Source of the DNA: Streptomyces melanogenes
Lineage (GTDB): Bacteria; Actinomycetota; Actinomycetes; Streptomycetales; Streptomycetaceae
Assembly: GCF_014649795.1 (NCBI RefSeq)
Contig: NZ_BMTS01000012.1
Span: 248,001 to 312,000, forward strand
Length of the DNA stretch: 64,000 bases
Direction of reading: 5' to 3'
How positions within the stretch are numbered: position 1 is the stretch's first letter; each line of letters begins with the position of its first letter. Below are positions 1 to 7,841 of this stretch, in pieces. The notes under the pieces were generated by a model that worked only from the letters and a program-made list of their open reading frames with translations, had not been told where the DNA came from and made no database searches. Both the position numbers and the translations under genes were made by a program.

Positions 1-470
1 GAGATCGCCCGGTTCGTCTCCCGGGTGTCCTGCTTCTCGCGCAGCGTCTGCCGCTTGTCGTACTCCTTCTTGCCCTTCGCCAGCGCGATCTCGATCTTCG
101 CCCGGCCCTCCTTGAAGTACAGGACGAGGGGCACGATCGTGTGACCCGACTCCTGCGACTTGGACTCCAGCTTGTCGATCTCGGCGCGGTGCATCAGCAG
201 CTTCCGCTTGCGCCGCGCGCTGTGGTTGGTCCAGGTGCCCTGGGCGTACTCCGGCACATGGACGTTGTGCAGCCAGGCCTCGCCCCCGTCGATCTGCACG
301 AACCCGTCGACCAGCGACGCCCGCCCCTGGCGCAGCGACTTCACCTCGGTACCGGTGAGCACGAGACCGCACTCGTAGGTGTCGATGATGGTGTAGTCGT
401 GCCGCGCCTTCTTGTTCTGCGCGACGAGCTTGCGCCCGCTGCCCTTGTCCTTGTCTTTTGCCTTAGCCAT
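1..470 (-). CDS. smpB: SsrA-binding protein SmpB (3' end cut by window edge)
   Basis: SmpB binds tmRNA and delivers it to stalled ribosomes for trans-translation. The reading frame starts at an ATG (complement of 468-470) with MAKAKDKDKGSGRKLVAQNK and continues through the family blocks DYTIIDTYECGLVLTGTEVK, SLRQGRASL, EAWLHNVHVPEY and KLLMHRAEI, then the basic KGKKEYDKRQTLREKQ tail. About 156 codons are visible; the family is usually about 160 residues, so only the last few codons lie outside the window. It is the last visible gene of a leftward row ftsE-ftsX-S41 peptidase-smpB, an order common in actinobacteria. The start lies 18 bp downstream of the peptidase stop, which suggests co-transcription. 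Confidence 0.96.
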   Translation of the reverse strand, partial: MAKAKDKDKGSGRKLVAQNKKARHDYTIIDTYECGLVLTGTEVKSLRQGRASLVDGFVQIDGGEAWLHNVHVPEYAQGTWTNHSARRKRKLLMHRAEIDKLESKSQESGHTIVPLVLYFKEGRAKIEIALAKGKKEYDKRQTLREKQDTRETNRAI

Positions 471-488
471 AGTGCGGCCATTTTCGCA

Positions 489-1661
489 CTACGACCGCCC
501 CCCGAGGCCACTCAATACCGCCTGGGCCCGCTCCTGGGCCCGGTCGGTGACCGGTACGTCCGGGGTGATGCCCTTCCCGTCGACGCCGTGGCCCGCCGGG
601 GTGCGGTAGTGGCCGACGGTCAGCTCGGCCACCGAGCCGTCCGGCAGGTCGGTCGGCATCTGGACCGAGCCCTTGCCGAAGGTGCGCGAGCCCACCGTGA
701 CGGCCCGGCCCCGGTCCTGCAGGGCGCCGGTCAGCAGCTCGGCCGCACTCATGGTGCCGCTGTCGACCAGGACGACCAGGGGGCGGCCGGTGTCGCCGGC
801 CCGCTCCGCGTACAGCGCGCGCTGGCGGCCGTGCACGTCGTACGTGGCGACCAGGCCGCCGTCGAGGAAGGCGGAGGCGGCCGAGGCGGCCTCGGTGACC
901 AGGCCGCCGGTGTTGCCCCGCAGGTCGAGGAGGACGCCGGCGCCGCCGGGGGCCGCGCGGACCGCCTTCCGTACCCGCTCGCCGGAGCCCTTGGTGAAGG
1001 CCGCCACCTTGATCATCACGTCGCCGCCGGGCAGCGCGCTCACCGTCACGGTCTCGGTGGTGAGCTCGGCCCGCCGCAGCAACTCGCTCCAGGTGCGCCC
1101 GGCGCGCTCCAGGCCGAGCACGACCCTGCTGCCCGGAGTGGCCCCGTCGCCGCGCAGCAGGGCGACGACCTCGGTGACCGGCAGGGTGTCGAGGGCGCGG
1201 CCGTCGATCGTACGGAGCCGGTCGCCCGCGCTGATCCCGGCGCGGGCGGCCGGTCCCCCGGGCTGGAGGCGGGTCACCTCGACGCGGCCGTCGGCGGTGC
1301 GCCGGGCCCACAGGCCGACGCCCGTGTACCGCCCGTCGAGGGCGTCCTCGAACTGCTCGTACGCCGTCGGGTCGTACACCGCGCCCCAGCGGTCGCCGCT
1401 GCGGCTGACGGCCTCGGCGGCCGCCTGGCTCGCCGACTTGCCGTCGGCCACCGCCTCGGCGGCGGCCCGGGCCACGTCCGCGCCGCGGTCGCGGGGCTCG
1501 GTGGCGGAGGCGGGCAGCGCGTGCAGCGGGGTGCGGCGCTCCTCGGCCTGCGGCAGCGAACCGGTCACCGCGGCGGTCGCCAGGACCGAGACGAAGACCA
1601 ATGTCAGAGTCGCCCCGCGGCGCACTCCGCGGGACCTGGGACAGCTGTCCGGACCTGACAT
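489..1661 (-). CDS. S41 family C-terminal processing peptidase (membrane-anchored)
   Basis: This 390-residue protein is a CtpA-like serine protease of the cell envelope. It has a short basic start, a hydrophobic signal/anchor (about 18-38, TLTLVFVSVLATAAVTG), a PDZ domain (about 110-190, with RLQPGGPAARAGISAGDRL) and an S41 catalytic domain (about 200-370). The Ser-Lys dyad is visible as Ser in DSGTMSAAELLTGAL and Lys in TFGKGSVQ. The ATG at 1661 was chosen because it directly precedes the signal segment; an open frame runs further upstream but only as a shadow over ftsX. It sits between ftsX and smpB on the same strand. That neighbourhood suggests, without proving, a link to FtsEX-controlled wall remodelling. 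The substrate is unknown. Confidence 0.92.
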   Translation of the reverse strand: MSGPDSCPRSRGVRRGATLTLVFVSVLATAAVTGSLPQAEERRTPLHALPASATEPRDRGADVARAAAEAVADGKSASQAAAEAVSRSGDRWGAVYDPTAYEQFEDALDGRYTGVGLWARRTADGRVEVTRLQPGGPAARAGISAGDRLRTIDGRALDTLPVTEVVALLRGDGATPGSRVVLGLERAGRTWSELLRRAELTTETVTVSALPGGDVMIKVAAFTKGSGERVRKAVRAAPGGAGVLLDLRGNTGGLVTEAASAASAFLDGGLVATYDVHGRQRALYAERAGDTGRPLVVLVDSGTMSAAELLTGALQDRGRAVTVGSRTFGKGSVQMPTDLPDGSVAELTVGHYRTPAGHGVDGKGITPDVPVTDRAQERAQAVLSGLGGRS

Positions 1662-1750
1662 GGCGTCGAGTCTAGGACAACGCGAGGGCGCCGCAGGGGC
1701 TGTTGCTCCTACGGCGCCCGGGGCGCATCTCACACAGTGAAGCGCGCGCG

Positions 1751-2668
1751 TCACACCTTCAGGTACTTGCGCAGCGCGAAGAAAGCGGCGAGGGCGGGCA
1801 TCAGCACGCTCGCCGCGAGCACCAGCGGCAGCTTGGCCAGGACCGCGTCCCAGCCGATGAAGTTGATCAGGTTCAGCTTGTGCGACAGGTCGAGGCCGTG
1901 GTCGATCATGAAGTAGCGGCCGACGATCAGCATGCCGGAGGCGGCGATGCCGCCGAGCACGCCGGCGAAGGCGGCCTCCATGATGAACGGCGCCTGGATG
2001 TAGAAGCTCGACGCACCCACCAGGCGCATGATGCCGGTCTCGCGCCGTCTGCTGAACGCGGAGACCCGGACCGTGTTGACGATCAGCATCAGCGCCACGA
2101 CCAGCATCACCGCCATCACCAGGACCGCGGCCACGTTCATGCCGCCGAGCAGGCTGAACAGGTTCTCCAGGATGCCCTTCTGGTCCTGGACGGACTGCAC
2201 GCCGTCGCGCCCGGCGAAGGCGGTGGCGACCACCTTGAACTTCTCCGGGTCCTTGAGCTTGACCCGGAACGACTCCTGCATCTGGTCCGGCGTGATCGAA
2301 CCGGCCATCGGCGAGTCGCCGAACTGCTCCTTGTAGTGCTTGAACGCCTCGTCGGCCGACTCGTAGGTCACCGTCTGGACGATGTCCAGCTTCTTCAGGT
2401 CGCCCTCGATGTCCTTCTTCTGCTGGGCGGTGACGGCGCCCTTGGAGCACTTGGCGACGGACTCGGCGTCGGCCTTGTTGCAGAGGAAGATCGAGACGTT
2501 GACCTTGTCGTACCAGTAGCCCTTCATGTTGTTGACCTGGTCCCGCATCAGCAGCGAACCGCCGAACAGGGCCAGGGACAGGGCCACGGAGACGATGACG
2601 GCGAACGTCATGGTCAGGTTGCGGCGGAGACCGACGCCGATCTCCGAGAGTACGAACTGCGCGCGCAT
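1751..2668 (-). CDS. ftsX: Cell division ABC transporter permease FtsX
   Basis: FtsX is the membrane partner of FtsE; the complex transmits ATP-driven conformational change to peptidoglycan hydrolases at the division site. The 305-residue protein opens MRAQFVLSEIGVGLRRNLTM and has one N-terminal membrane helix (about 21-43). A large extracytoplasmic domain follows (about 45-170, including two Cys in FLCNKADAESVAKCSKG), then three C-terminal helices with the conserved RRETGIMRLVGASSFYIQAP segment. It follows ftsE by 49 bp on the same strand. The FtsX extracellular domain is known to bind wall hydrolases in mycobacteria and streptococci; the partner here is not identified. Confidence 0.97.
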   Translation of the reverse strand: MRAQFVLSEIGVGLRRNLTMTFAVIVSVALSLALFGGSLLMRDQVNNMKGYWYDKVNVSIFLCNKADAESVAKCSKGAVTAQQKKDIEGDLKKLDIVQTVTYESADEAFKHYKEQFGDSPMAGSITPDQMQESFRVKLKDPEKFKVVATAFAGRDGVQSVQDQKGILENLFSLLGGMNVAAVLVMAVMLVVALMLIVNTVRVSAFSRRRETGIMRLVGASSFYIQAPFIMEAAFAGVLGGIAASGMLIVGRYFMIDHGLDLSHKLNLINFIGWDAVLAKLPLVLAASVLMPALAAFFALRKYLKV

Positions 2669-2717
2669 GGCGACTGGTTAAGCCTTTCCGTGCTTTACGG
2701 GCTCGATGCTCAGCGCA

Positions 2718-3407
2718 TCAATGCTGGTAGCCGTAGACGCCGCGCGCCTGGTCACGTACGAGACGGCCCTTTTCGAGCTCGATAACACGCTTGCGCATCT
2801 GGTCGACGATGTTCTGGTCGTGGGTCGCCATGATCACGGTCGTCCCGGTCCGGTTGATCCGGTCCAGGAGCTTCATGATGCCCACGGAGGTCTGCGGGTC
2901 CAGGTTGCCGGTCGGCTCGTCCGCGATCAGCAGCATCGGCCGGTTGACGAAGGCCCGCGCGATGGCGACGCGCTGCTGCTCGCCGCCGGAGAGCTCGCCC
3001 GGGCGGCGGTCCTCCTTGCCGCCGAGCCCGACGAGGTCGAGCACCTGGGGCACGGCCTTCCTGATCTCCCCGCGCGGCTTGCCGATGACCTCCTGGGCGA
3101 AGGCGACGTTCTCGGCCACGGTCTTGTTGGGGAGCAGCCGGAAGTCCTGGAAGACGGTTCCGAGCTGGCGCCGCATGTGCGGCACCTTCCAGTTGGAGAG
3201 CCGGGCCAGGTCCTTGCCGAGCACGTGCACCTGCCCTTGGCTGGCGCGCTCCTCGCGCAGGATGAGTCGGAGGAAGGTCGACTTGCCGGAGCCGGACGAA
3301 CCGACGAGGAAGACGAACTCACCCTTCTCGATGTCGAGGGAGACGTCCCGCAGAGCGGGATGGCTCTGCTTGGGATATGTCTTGGAGACGTTGTCGAATC
3401 GGATCAC
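2718..3407 (-). CDS. ftsE: Cell division ATP-binding protein FtsE
   Basis: FtsE is the cytoplasmic ATPase of the FtsEX complex. With a GTG start at 3407 the product is 229 residues, the normal family length; the frame stays open upstream but that extension has no FtsE-like sequence. Walker A is GSSGSGKST (36-44), the Q-loop is FQDFRLLP, the signature is LSGGEQQRV (139-147), Walker B is LLIADEP (159-165) and the H-loop is MATHD. The C-terminus is GRLVRDQARGVYGYQH. It is the first gene of the leftward ftsE-ftsX-S41-smpB row, so its promoter probably lies in the 280-bp gap shared with the divergent small zinc-ribbon gene. Confidence 0.97.
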   Translation of the reverse strand: MIRFDNVSKTYPKQSHPALRDVSLDIEKGEFVFLVGSSGSGKSTFLRLILREERASQGQVHVLGKDLARLSNWKVPHMRRQLGTVFQDFRLLPNKTVAENVAFAQEVIGKPRGEIRKAVPQVLDLVGLGGKEDRRPGELSGGEQQRVAIARAFVNRPMLLIADEPTGNLDPQTSVGIMKLLDRINRTGTTVIMATHDQNIVDQMRKRVIELEKGRLVRDQARGVYGYQH

Positions 3408-3540
3408 GGTGCACCACGGTCGCCGGGAATAGGTGTGCGTGACACTACGCGAACCGGCCTGGGCCGTGCAGGCACCGTCCGAGGATGTTCCGGGGATGCG
3501 CCTTATGTCCCGTTGACGGGGGCCCGTGGACCCCTTACGA

Positions 3541-3556
3541 GCCCCCTCTAGGGGGC
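3541..3556. repeat. Short perfect inverted repeat in the ftsE upstream gap
   Basis: GCCCCC-TCTA-GGGGGC forms a 6-bp stem with a 4-nt loop, about 130 bp upstream of ftsE and about 130 bp upstream of the divergent small gene. It could be a protein-binding site or chance in this GC-rich sequence. Confidence 0.35.
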
Positions 3557-3687
3557 AGAATCCGGCGGGGCGCGCCGAAACGCGCGCGAGCTGGCACAGT
3601 GGTAGGGGGAACGGTTGCGTTTCCCTGAGCGTTGTGCGGAGCAGTAGGTGCATACGGCGGCTCCGCCGCGCGGGAGGAGGAAAGCGC

Positions 3688-3879
3688 ATGACCTATGACC
3701 GATTGGTGTGCGCGAACTGCGCGGCGCCGGTCAGCGAGGGCCGCTGCCCCGTCTGCCGGGCCAACCGCGCGCGGCTGCAGCAGGAAGGCCCCTGGGGCGG
3801 TCTGAGCCCGGCGGCGCTGGTGACGCTGCTCGTGGTGCTCGTGGCCGCGGTGGCCCTGCTGGCCCACCAGACCGTCTAG
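3688..3879 (+). CDS. Small zinc-ribbon membrane protein
   Basis: This 63-residue protein has a compact zinc-ribbon (CANCAAPVSEGRCPVC, two CxxC pairs about 10 residues apart) near the N-terminus and one hydrophobic helix at the C-terminus (about 41-60, ALVTLLVVLVAAVALLAHQTV). The ATG at 3688 is preceded by a very strong ribosome-binding site, GGGAGGAGGAAA, with a small GC-rich hairpin just in front of it. The gene is divergent from ftsE and converges on the LAETG protein gene, with a strong hairpin between the two stops. Its function is not known. A zinc-ribbon joined to a tail anchor is seen in many small actinobacterial proteins and suggests a role at the inner face of the membrane. Confidence 0.85.
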   Translation: MTYDRLVCANCAAPVSEGRCPVCRANRARLQQEGPWGGLSPAALVTLLVVLVAAVALLAHQTV

Positions 3880-3892
3880 CGACGTCATACGT

Positions 3893-3931
3893 ACGTGGGG
3901 CCCGGGGTGCGTCGCACCCCGGGCCCCACGT
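3893..3931. terminator. Strong bidirectional hairpin terminator
   Basis: A near-continuous palindrome has 19-nt arms (ACGTGGGGCCCGGGGTGCG and its complement) around a single central base. It lies between the convergent stops of the zinc-ribbon gene (3879) and the LAETG gene (3956). Position and symmetry fit a terminator serving both strands, although there is no clear U-tract, which is usual in Streptomyces. Confidence 0.85.
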
Positions 3932-3955
3932 CGTTCTGATCCGCTACGAAGCAGG

Positions 3956-4999
3956 TCAGGCGGCCGTACGGCCACCGACCAGGCGCGGCATGAACCGGAA
4001 GCCGATGCCACCGGCGATCATCGTCGCGGCACCGAGCAGCAGGAACGTGGTCTCGCCCGCACCGGTCTCGGCGAGCTCGTCCTTGGCCTTGCCCTGCTCG
4101 ACCGGCTTCGAGCTGACGTTGTCGGTGTCGGTGTTGTCCGGGCACTGGGCGCCGTCGAGCGAGACGGTGCAGGTGCCACCGCTGGTGCTGCCACCGGTGC
4201 TGGAGCCGCCCGTGGCGGAGGAGCCGCCGGTGGAGGAGCCCCCGGTGGACCCGCCGGTGGAGCTGCCGCCGGTGGCGGTGGTGCCGCCGGTGCCCGTGGT
4301 GCCACCGGTGGACGTGGAGCCGCCCGTGCCGGTCGTACCACCGGTGGCGGTGGAGCCGCCCGTGGTGCTGGTGCCGCCCGTGGAGGACGAGCCACCGGTG
4401 GACGAGGAACCGCCCGTGGAGGACGAGCCACCGGTGGACGAGGAACCGCCCGTGGAGGACGAACCGCCGGTGGACGAGCCACCCGTCGAGGACGTCGAAC
4501 CGCCGGTGGACGAGCTGCCGCCCGTGGACGAGGAACCGCCCGTGGACGACGAACCGCCGGTGGAGGACGACCCGCCCGTGCCGCCGGTGTCGGCGCCGCC
4601 GATGCCACCGGTCGAGGACGTCGAACCGCCGGTGGACGAGGAACCGCCCGTGGAGGACGAACCGCCGGTGGACGAGCCGCCCGTCGACGACGTCTCGCCC
4701 GTGGTGCTGGTACCGCCCGTGGAGGACGAACCGCCGGTGGACGAGGAGCCACCCGTGGAACCGCCCGTGTCGGCGCCGCCGATGCCACCGACCGTGCCGG
4801 TGCCGCCGTCGGCCTCGCCGTCGGCGCCGAGGCCGACCTTCACACCGCTCTTGTCGGCCTCGGCCTTGGCGCTGATGCCGCCGATGTTGACGTCGACACC
4901 GACGGCCTGGGCCGCCCCCGCGGCGGTCAGGGACGCGCCTGCCGCGATCACCGCGCCCGCGGCTATCCGTGCAACGCGGACCCGCGTCATTTTCGTCAT
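3956..4999 (-). CDS. Sortase substrate with LAETG signal and Ser/Thr/Gly repeats
   Basis: This 347-residue secreted protein begins with a signal peptide (MTKMTRVRVARIAAGAVIAA..., cleaved after about AQA at 32). A short conserved head (VDVNIGGISAKAEADKSGVKVG) follows. About 200 residues of GGSSSTGG-type repeats then make up a flexible stalk. Next come a two-cysteine segment (CTVSLDGAQC) and the wall-sorting signal LAETG (309-313) with a hydrophobic helix and a basic tail (PRLVGGRTAA). LAxTG is the preferred motif of class E sortases in Streptomyces, so covalent attachment to peptidoglycan is expected. The repeats are encoded by near-identical 18-bp units and may vary in number between strains. 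A second possible start is MTRVRV three codons in. Its role (adhesin, surface spacer) is unknown. Confidence 0.88.
   Translation of the reverse strand: MTKMTRVRVARIAAGAVIAAGASLTAAGAAQAVGVDVNIGGISAKAEADKSGVKVGLGADGEADGGTGTVGGIGGADTGGSTGGSSSTGGSSSTGGTSTTGETSSTGGSSTGGSSSTGGSSSTGGSTSSTGGIGGADTGGTGGSSSTGGSSSTGGSSSTGGSSSTGGSTSSTGGSSTGGSSSTGGSSSTGGSSSTGGSSSTGGSSSTGGTSTTGGSTATGGTTGTGGSTSTGGTTGTGGTTATGGSSTGGSTGGSSTGGSSATGGSSTGGSTSGGTCTVSLDGAQCPDNTDTDNVSSKPVEQGKAKDELAETGAGETTFLLLGAATMIAGGIGFRFMPRLVGGRTAA
4190..4790 (-). repeat. Coding tandem repeats (Ser-Thr-Gly-rich stalk)
   Basis: About 600 bp of imperfect 18-bp units encode GGSSST or close variants (GGTSTT, GGSTAT, GGSTSS). A longer block, GGIGGADTGG, appears twice (near 4590 and 4780) and looks like the trace of a larger duplication. 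The region lies entirely within the LAETG protein gene. Confidence 0.85.
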
Positions 5000-5216
5000 C
5001 TGCCTGCTACCCCCAGTAGCTCAATCGTCATGGAGCAGCGCCCGGGGGCCGCGGGACTGGAGGAGCCGATTTCCGTCGCCCCCGTCACACGCGCCCCGGA
5101 AATACGCATGCCGCGCGTCACCCTTCCGCACTCCCGAGAATGACGTCAAGGCCGTTGCGCACGGAATGCCCGGATTAAGGCGACTTGCCCGTCGTACGGG
5201 GTTGCGACTGTGACGT

Positions 5217-5254
5217 AAAAAGGGAACTGCCGCTCAATAAACGGCAGTTCCCTT
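5217..5254 (-). terminator. Rho-independent terminator of prfB
   Basis: A perfect 13-bp stem (AAGGGAACTGCCG and its complement) with a 9-nt loop lies just beyond the prfB stop. The run of A on the left gives a U-tract on the leftward transcript. This is the most classical intrinsic terminator in the window. Confidence 0.88.
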
Positions 5255-5281
5255 GTCGACAAAGCCCCGAAAGGGCGTCGG

Positions 5282-6385
5282 TTACTTCTCCTGCTGCTTG
5301 CGCCAGCGAATTCCGGCTTCCAGGAAACCGTCGATCTCGCCGTCCAGAACGGCCTGCGGGTTGCCGACCTCGAACTCGGTGCGCAGGTCCTTGACCATCT
5401 GGTACGGGTGCAGGACGTAGGAGCGCATCTGGTTGCCCCAGGAGCTGCCGCCGTCCTTGAGGGCGTCCATCCTGGCCTGCTCCTCCTGGCGGCGGCGCTC
5501 GAGGAGCTTGGCCTGGAGGACGTTCATAGCGCTGGCCTTGTTCTGGATCTGCGAGCGCTCGTTCTGACAGGAGACCACGATGCCGGTCGGGATGTGGGTG
5601 ATGCGCACGGCCGAGTCGGTGGTGTTGACGCCCTGGCCGCCGGGGCCGGAGGCGCGGTACACGTCGACGCGCAGCTCGGACTCGTCGATCTCGACGTGGT
5701 CGCTGGTCTCGACGACCGGCAGCACCTCGACGCCCGCGAAGGACGTCTGGCGGCGGCCCTGGTTGTCGAACGGCGAGATGCGCACCAGACGGTGGGTGCC
5801 CTGCTCGACGGAGAGCGTTCCGTACGCGTACGGCGCCTTGACCACGAAGGTGGTCGACTTGATGCCGGCCTCTTCCGCGTACGACGTCTCGTAGACCTCG
5901 GTCGGGTAGCCGTGGCGCTCGGCCCAGCGCAGGTACATGCGCTGGAGGCGCTCGGCGAAGTCGGAGGCGTCGACGCCGCCCGCCTCGGCGCGGATGTTGA
6001 CCAGCGCCTCGCGCTCGGCGTACTCGCCGGAGAGCAGGGTGCGGACCTCCATCTCGTCCAGCGCCTTGCGGACCGAGACGAGCTCGGTCTCGGCCTCGGC
6101 CAGGGTGTCCGCGTCGTCCATCTCCTGGGCGAGCTCGAAGAGCACCGCGAGGTCGTCGATACGGCCGCGCAGGGTCTCGGTCTTGCGGACCTCCGCCTGG
6201 AGGTGCGAAAGCTTGCTCGTGATCTTCTGAGCCGCCTCCGGGTCGTCCCACAGGGACGGCGCGGCGGCCTGCTCCTCGAGCACGGCGATATCTGCCCTCA
6301 GCTTGTCGAGGTCCAGGACGGCCTCGATCGACCCCATGGTCGAGGAGAGGGACTTCAGCTCTTCGGATACATCGACGACTGCCAC
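5282..6385 (-). CDS. prfB: Peptide chain release factor 2
   Basis: RF2 ends translation at UGA and UAA. The product is 367 residues from a GTG at 6385 (VAVVDVSEELKSLSSTMGSI), the usual RF2 length. The stop-codon recognition tripeptide SPF is present in RISPFDNQGRRQTSF, and the catalytic GGQ loop is in ASGPGGQGVNTTDSAVRITH. The frame is continuous from start to stop with no in-frame TGA and no slippery site, so this gene lacks the autoregulatory frameshift known from E. coli prfB. A clear terminator follows. The frame stays open upstream into the neighbouring kinase gene, but that part is a shadow. Confidence 0.97.
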   Translation of the reverse strand: MAVVDVSEELKSLSSTMGSIEAVLDLDKLRADIAVLEEQAAAPSLWDDPEAAQKITSKLSHLQAEVRKTETLRGRIDDLAVLFELAQEMDDADTLAEAETELVSVRKALDEMEVRTLLSGEYAEREALVNIRAEAGGVDASDFAERLQRMYLRWAERHGYPTEVYETSYAEEAGIKSTTFVVKAPYAYGTLSVEQGTHRLVRISPFDNQGRRQTSFAGVEVLPVVETSDHVEIDESELRVDVYRASGPGGQGVNTTDSAVRITHIPTGIVVSCQNERSQIQNKASAMNVLQAKLLERRRQEEQARMDALKDGGSSWGNQMRSYVLHPYQMVKDLRTEFEVGNPQAVLDGEIDGFLEAGIRWRKQQEK

Positions 6386-6453
6386 GGGTCCAGCGTAACG
6401 GCTGTGCGCAAGGACGTTTCCCCGGCGCCGTGCCAGGGGCGTCGGGGGCGCCT

Positions 6454-7683
6454 CTACGGGGGCGTCGGCGCCGAGTGCTTGGAGTCCTGCGGGGGCTTGT
6501 CGTCCCCGCCCGACGCCACCAGCCAGCCGCCGACCGCCACCGCTGCCGTCAGGGCGACCGCCGAGGCGCCCAGGATCAGGCGGCGTCTGCGGAGCTGGTC
6601 GGCGCGGTGGCGGGCCGAGCCGGGGCGGGGGGTGCCCGACGGGCGGGGGGCGCGGGCCGTGCCGAGGGGGCCGCCCGCCAGTTCGTCGGGGGCGGGGACG
6701 CGCATGCTGGTGTGGGTGTCGCGGTTGGAGTCCAGGGGGGCGCCCGGCACCAGCGGCACCGCGCCCCGGCGGGGCCTGCCGGAAGGCGACGCGGGCTCCT
6801 CGTACACCGGCTCCTCGGGCTCCTCGGCGTCCGGCTCGTCCACGTCCAGCGGCGGCATCCCCGCCACCAGCGGCAGCAGCTCGCGCAGCCGTACGGAGAG
6901 CTCGGAGGCGCGCAGCCGGGAGGCCGGGGCCTTGGCGAGGCACTGGACGACCAGCTGCCAGAGCTCGTCGGGGATGCCCGGCAGCGGCACCACGGTCTCG
7001 GTGACGTGGCGGCGCAGGACCGCGCCGGGGTGGCCGCCGCCGAAGGGCGTGAAGCCCGCCAGGAGCTCGTACAGGACCGTCGCCAGGGCGTAGATGTCCA
7101 CCGCCGCCCGGGGCGGCAGGCCCTCGACGATCTCGGGGGCCAGATAGTCGGGCGTGCCGATGATGCGGGTGGCCTTGGTGCGGCGCGGGGTGTCGATCAG
7201 CTTCGCCACGCCGAAGTCGGTGAGCAGGGCCGGGTGCGAGCCGCCGGGGCCGAGCGGGCCCTGCATGTCCAGGAGGATGTTCTCGGGCTTGACGTCCCGG
7301 TGCACGACTCCGGCCGCGTGCGCCGCGGCCAGGCCGTCGGCCACGTCCGCGACGATCGCCACCGCCGCCTCGGGGGCGAGCCGGCGCTCGCGGTCGAGCC
7401 GGGTGCGTACGTCCGTGCCCCGCACCAGGTCCATGACCAGGGCGAGGTCGTTGCCGTCGACGACGAGGTCGCGCACGCCGACGACGTTGGGGTGGTCGAG
7501 GCCGAGCAGCGCGGTGCGCTCCTGGACGAAGCGGCCGACCAGCTCCTGGTCGGCGGCGAGGTCCTCGCGCAGCAGCTTGATGGCGACGGGCCCGTCGGGC
7601 CCCTCGCCTAGCCACACCGTGCCGGCGCTGCCCCGCCCCAGGATCTGGTGGGCGGTGTACCGGCTGCCGATATTCCGTGCCAA
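6454..7683 (-). CDS. pkaB: Membrane Ser/Thr protein kinase, PkaB-like
   Basis: This 409-residue Hanks-type kinase starts at a TTG (7683) behind GGGAG. The kinase domain has a glycine loop GRGSAGTV (16-23), the ATP lysine in VAIK (36), the catalytic loop HRDVKPEN (128-135), DFG (156-158) and the activation-segment end GTPDYLAPE. A linker rich in Pro and acidic residues follows, and a single membrane helix near the C-terminus (about 370-390, LILGASAVALTAAVAVGGWLV) leaves only a short tail (about 20 residues) outside. There are no PASTA repeats. It lies 158 bp behind a second kinase of the same design. A pkaA/pkaB tandem at this position is known from S. coelicolor, hence the symbol. Substrates are unknown; the FHA protein encoded divergently is an obvious candidate. 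Confidence 0.9.
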   Translation of the reverse strand: MARNIGSRYTAHQILGRGSAGTVWLGEGPDGPVAIKLLREDLAADQELVGRFVQERTALLGLDHPNVVGVRDLVVDGNDLALVMDLVRGTDVRTRLDRERRLAPEAAVAIVADVADGLAAAHAAGVVHRDVKPENILLDMQGPLGPGGSHPALLTDFGVAKLIDTPRRTKATRIIGTPDYLAPEIVEGLPPRAAVDIYALATVLYELLAGFTPFGGGHPGAVLRRHVTETVVPLPGIPDELWQLVVQCLAKAPASRLRASELSVRLRELLPLVAGMPPLDVDEPDAEEPEEPVYEEPASPSGRPRRGAVPLVPGAPLDSNRDTHTSMRVPAPDELAGGPLGTARAPRPSGTPRPGSARHRADQLRRRRLILGASAVALTAAVAVGGWLVASGGDDKPPQDSKHSAPTPP

Positions 7684-7745
7684 GACTGCTCCCTCAGCGG
7701 CTGGCTGTGCACGCCGAGGCTACGCGGCCAGAAGGGCAACCTTCA

Positions 7746-7774
7746 CTTCCGAGGGGGAAATCACCCCCTGGAAG
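7746..7774 (-). terminator. Hairpin between the two kinase genes
   Basis: An 11-bp stem with a one-base bulge (CTTCC-g-AGGGGG and CCCCCTGGAAG, loop aaatca) lies in the 158-bp gap between the pkaA-like and pkaB-like genes. It may weaken read-through from the first kinase into the second. No U-tract is seen. Confidence 0.5.
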
Positions 7775-7841
7775 TCGACAAATCCACGAAGTCGGTGTGG
7801 CTCACGCCTCGGTTGCGCCCGGTCGCCACCCCGTCAGCCGC

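Noticed and set aside
141..1658. A 505-codon frame opposite smpB and the S41 protease
   Set aside because: Shadow of two well-supported genes.
4190..4790. Possible CRISPR-like array
   Set aside because: Units are contiguous 18-bp coding repeats with no unique spacers.
3708..5213. A long frame with PPVEEPPV-type repeats
   Set aside because: It is the complement of the Ser/Thr/Gly repeat gene; the minus-strand frame has a signal peptide and an LAETG sorting signal.
5282..6385. Programmed frameshift in prfB
   Set aside because: The frame is continuous and there is no in-frame TGA, so no frameshift is needed.
6386..7615. N-terminal extension of prfB into the kinase region
   Set aside because: The extension is a shadow of the kinase gene; the GTG at 6385 gives a normal RF2 length.
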